Assembly: GCA_031278575.1 (NCBI GenBank)
Contig: JAITKD010000190.1
Location: forward strand, 1-6,830
Reading direction: 5' to 3'
From: Spirochaetaceae bacterium
GTDB lineage: Bacteria; Spirochaetota; Spirochaetia; Treponematales; Breznakiellaceae
DNA: 6,830 nucleotides
Shown: positions 6,739 to 6,830 of the stretch, in pieces
How the letters are laid out: each line of letters opens with the position of its first letter
Numbering within the stretch: position 1 is the stretch's first letter
Notes under the pieces: model-generated
The model's input: only the letters and a program-made list of their open reading frames with translations
The model's database searches: none
What the model was told of the DNA's origin: nothing
Made by a program: the position numbers and the translations under genes

Positions 6739-6742
6739 TTTA

Positions 6743-6830
6743 TTGGAAACAATGGAAATGAACCTATGGTCGAACTATTCCCGCAATCGGCGTCTATCCG
6801 CTTCCACGGATAGCGCGGTGTTTTTTACCC
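6743..6830 (+). CDS. Partial CDS, N-terminus only; possible FAD-linked oxidase
   Basis: An open frame runs from TTG 6743 (or ATG 6752 or 6758) to the right edge, so only 29 codons are visible. The SD at 6734-6738 and the absence of long frames on the other strand support it as coding. The residues after the start include NLWSNYSRNRR and then SASTDSAVFFT. A short Trp-Ser/Ala-Asn/Gly-rich beginning followed by a segment leading into a hydrophobic 'P-x-T/S' region recalls FAD-binding alditol or aldonolactone oxidases, but this is a weak resemblance from too few residues to name a function. It is probably driven by the promoter at 6492 with a long leader, separately from gltBD. CTATCCG (6794-6800) and CGGATAG (6807-6813) form an inverted repeat inside the coding part. 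Confidence 0.5.
   Translation, partial: METMEMNLWSNYSRNRRLSASTDSAVFFT

Larger units (their letters stand above)
6431..6742. other. Non-coding region between gltD and the next gene
   Basis: This 312-base stretch is clearly lower in GC than the genes. It holds, in order: a G-rich then T-rich run just after the gltD stop (no convincing stem, so no clear gltD terminator), a perfect tandem repeat, a strong sigma-70-type promoter, a 9-bp hairpin, a long inverted repeat followed by a T tract, and the SD of the next gene. I find no believable protein gene. An open frame that runs through much of it is the out-of-frame continuation of gltD shadow sequence, and the tiny ORFs lack usable SD sites. No tRNA or known riboswitch is recognised. 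Confidence 0.7.

Noticed and set aside
6608..6742. Extension of the partial gene upstream through the inverted repeat
   Set aside because: The frame is open from 6608, but it has no ATG, GTG or TTG before 6743 and would have to translate both arms of the long hairpin. The SD at 6734 marks the start instead.

Overview
The window is bacterial. It carries the two genes of an NADPH-type (alpha-type) glutamate synthase, gltB (large subunit, 27-4817) and gltD (small subunit, start best placed at 4979, end 6430), both on the + strand. After them comes a structured non-coding stretch with a clear sigma-70-type promoter, and then the first 29 codons of a third + strand gene that runs off the right edge.

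The genes are GC-rich, with heavy use of GGG (Gly), CGG (Arg) and CCC/CCG (Pro). The spacers are visibly richer in A and T. Together with the protein style and the use of GTG/TTG starts, this reminds me of a Treponema-like spirochaete. That is a low-confidence guess, because no taxonomic marker gene is present.

Layout: 1-26 is a leader ending in a strong Shine-Dalgarno (SD) sequence. 27-4817 encodes GltB, with a propeptide, Cys26 as presumed glutaminase nucleophile, a central domain, an FMN domain with the C-x5-C-x4-C cluster motif, and a GXGXG domain. 4818-4978 is an unusually long gltB-gltD spacer packed with three inverted repeats, the last of which ends against the gltD SD. 4979-6430 encodes GltD, with a Cys-rich N-terminal iron-sulphur domain and two Rossmann-type nucleotide-binding motifs. 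6431-6742 is non-coding and holds a perfect 15-bp tandem repeat, a TTGACA-17-TAAGAT promoter and two hairpins. One hairpin is a long element with a perfect 15-bp outer stem followed by a T tract. 6743-6830 is a partial CDS.

GltB and GltD act together. The GltB glutaminase domain releases ammonia from glutamine and channels it to the FMN site, where 2-oxoglutarate is aminated and reduced to glutamate. GltD supplies the electrons from NADPH through FAD and iron-sulphur clusters. The enzyme is conventional. The parts that deserve attention are the two structured non-coding regions: the hairpin-rich spacer inside the operon, and the promoter-plus-hairpin leader (or small RNA) downstream.
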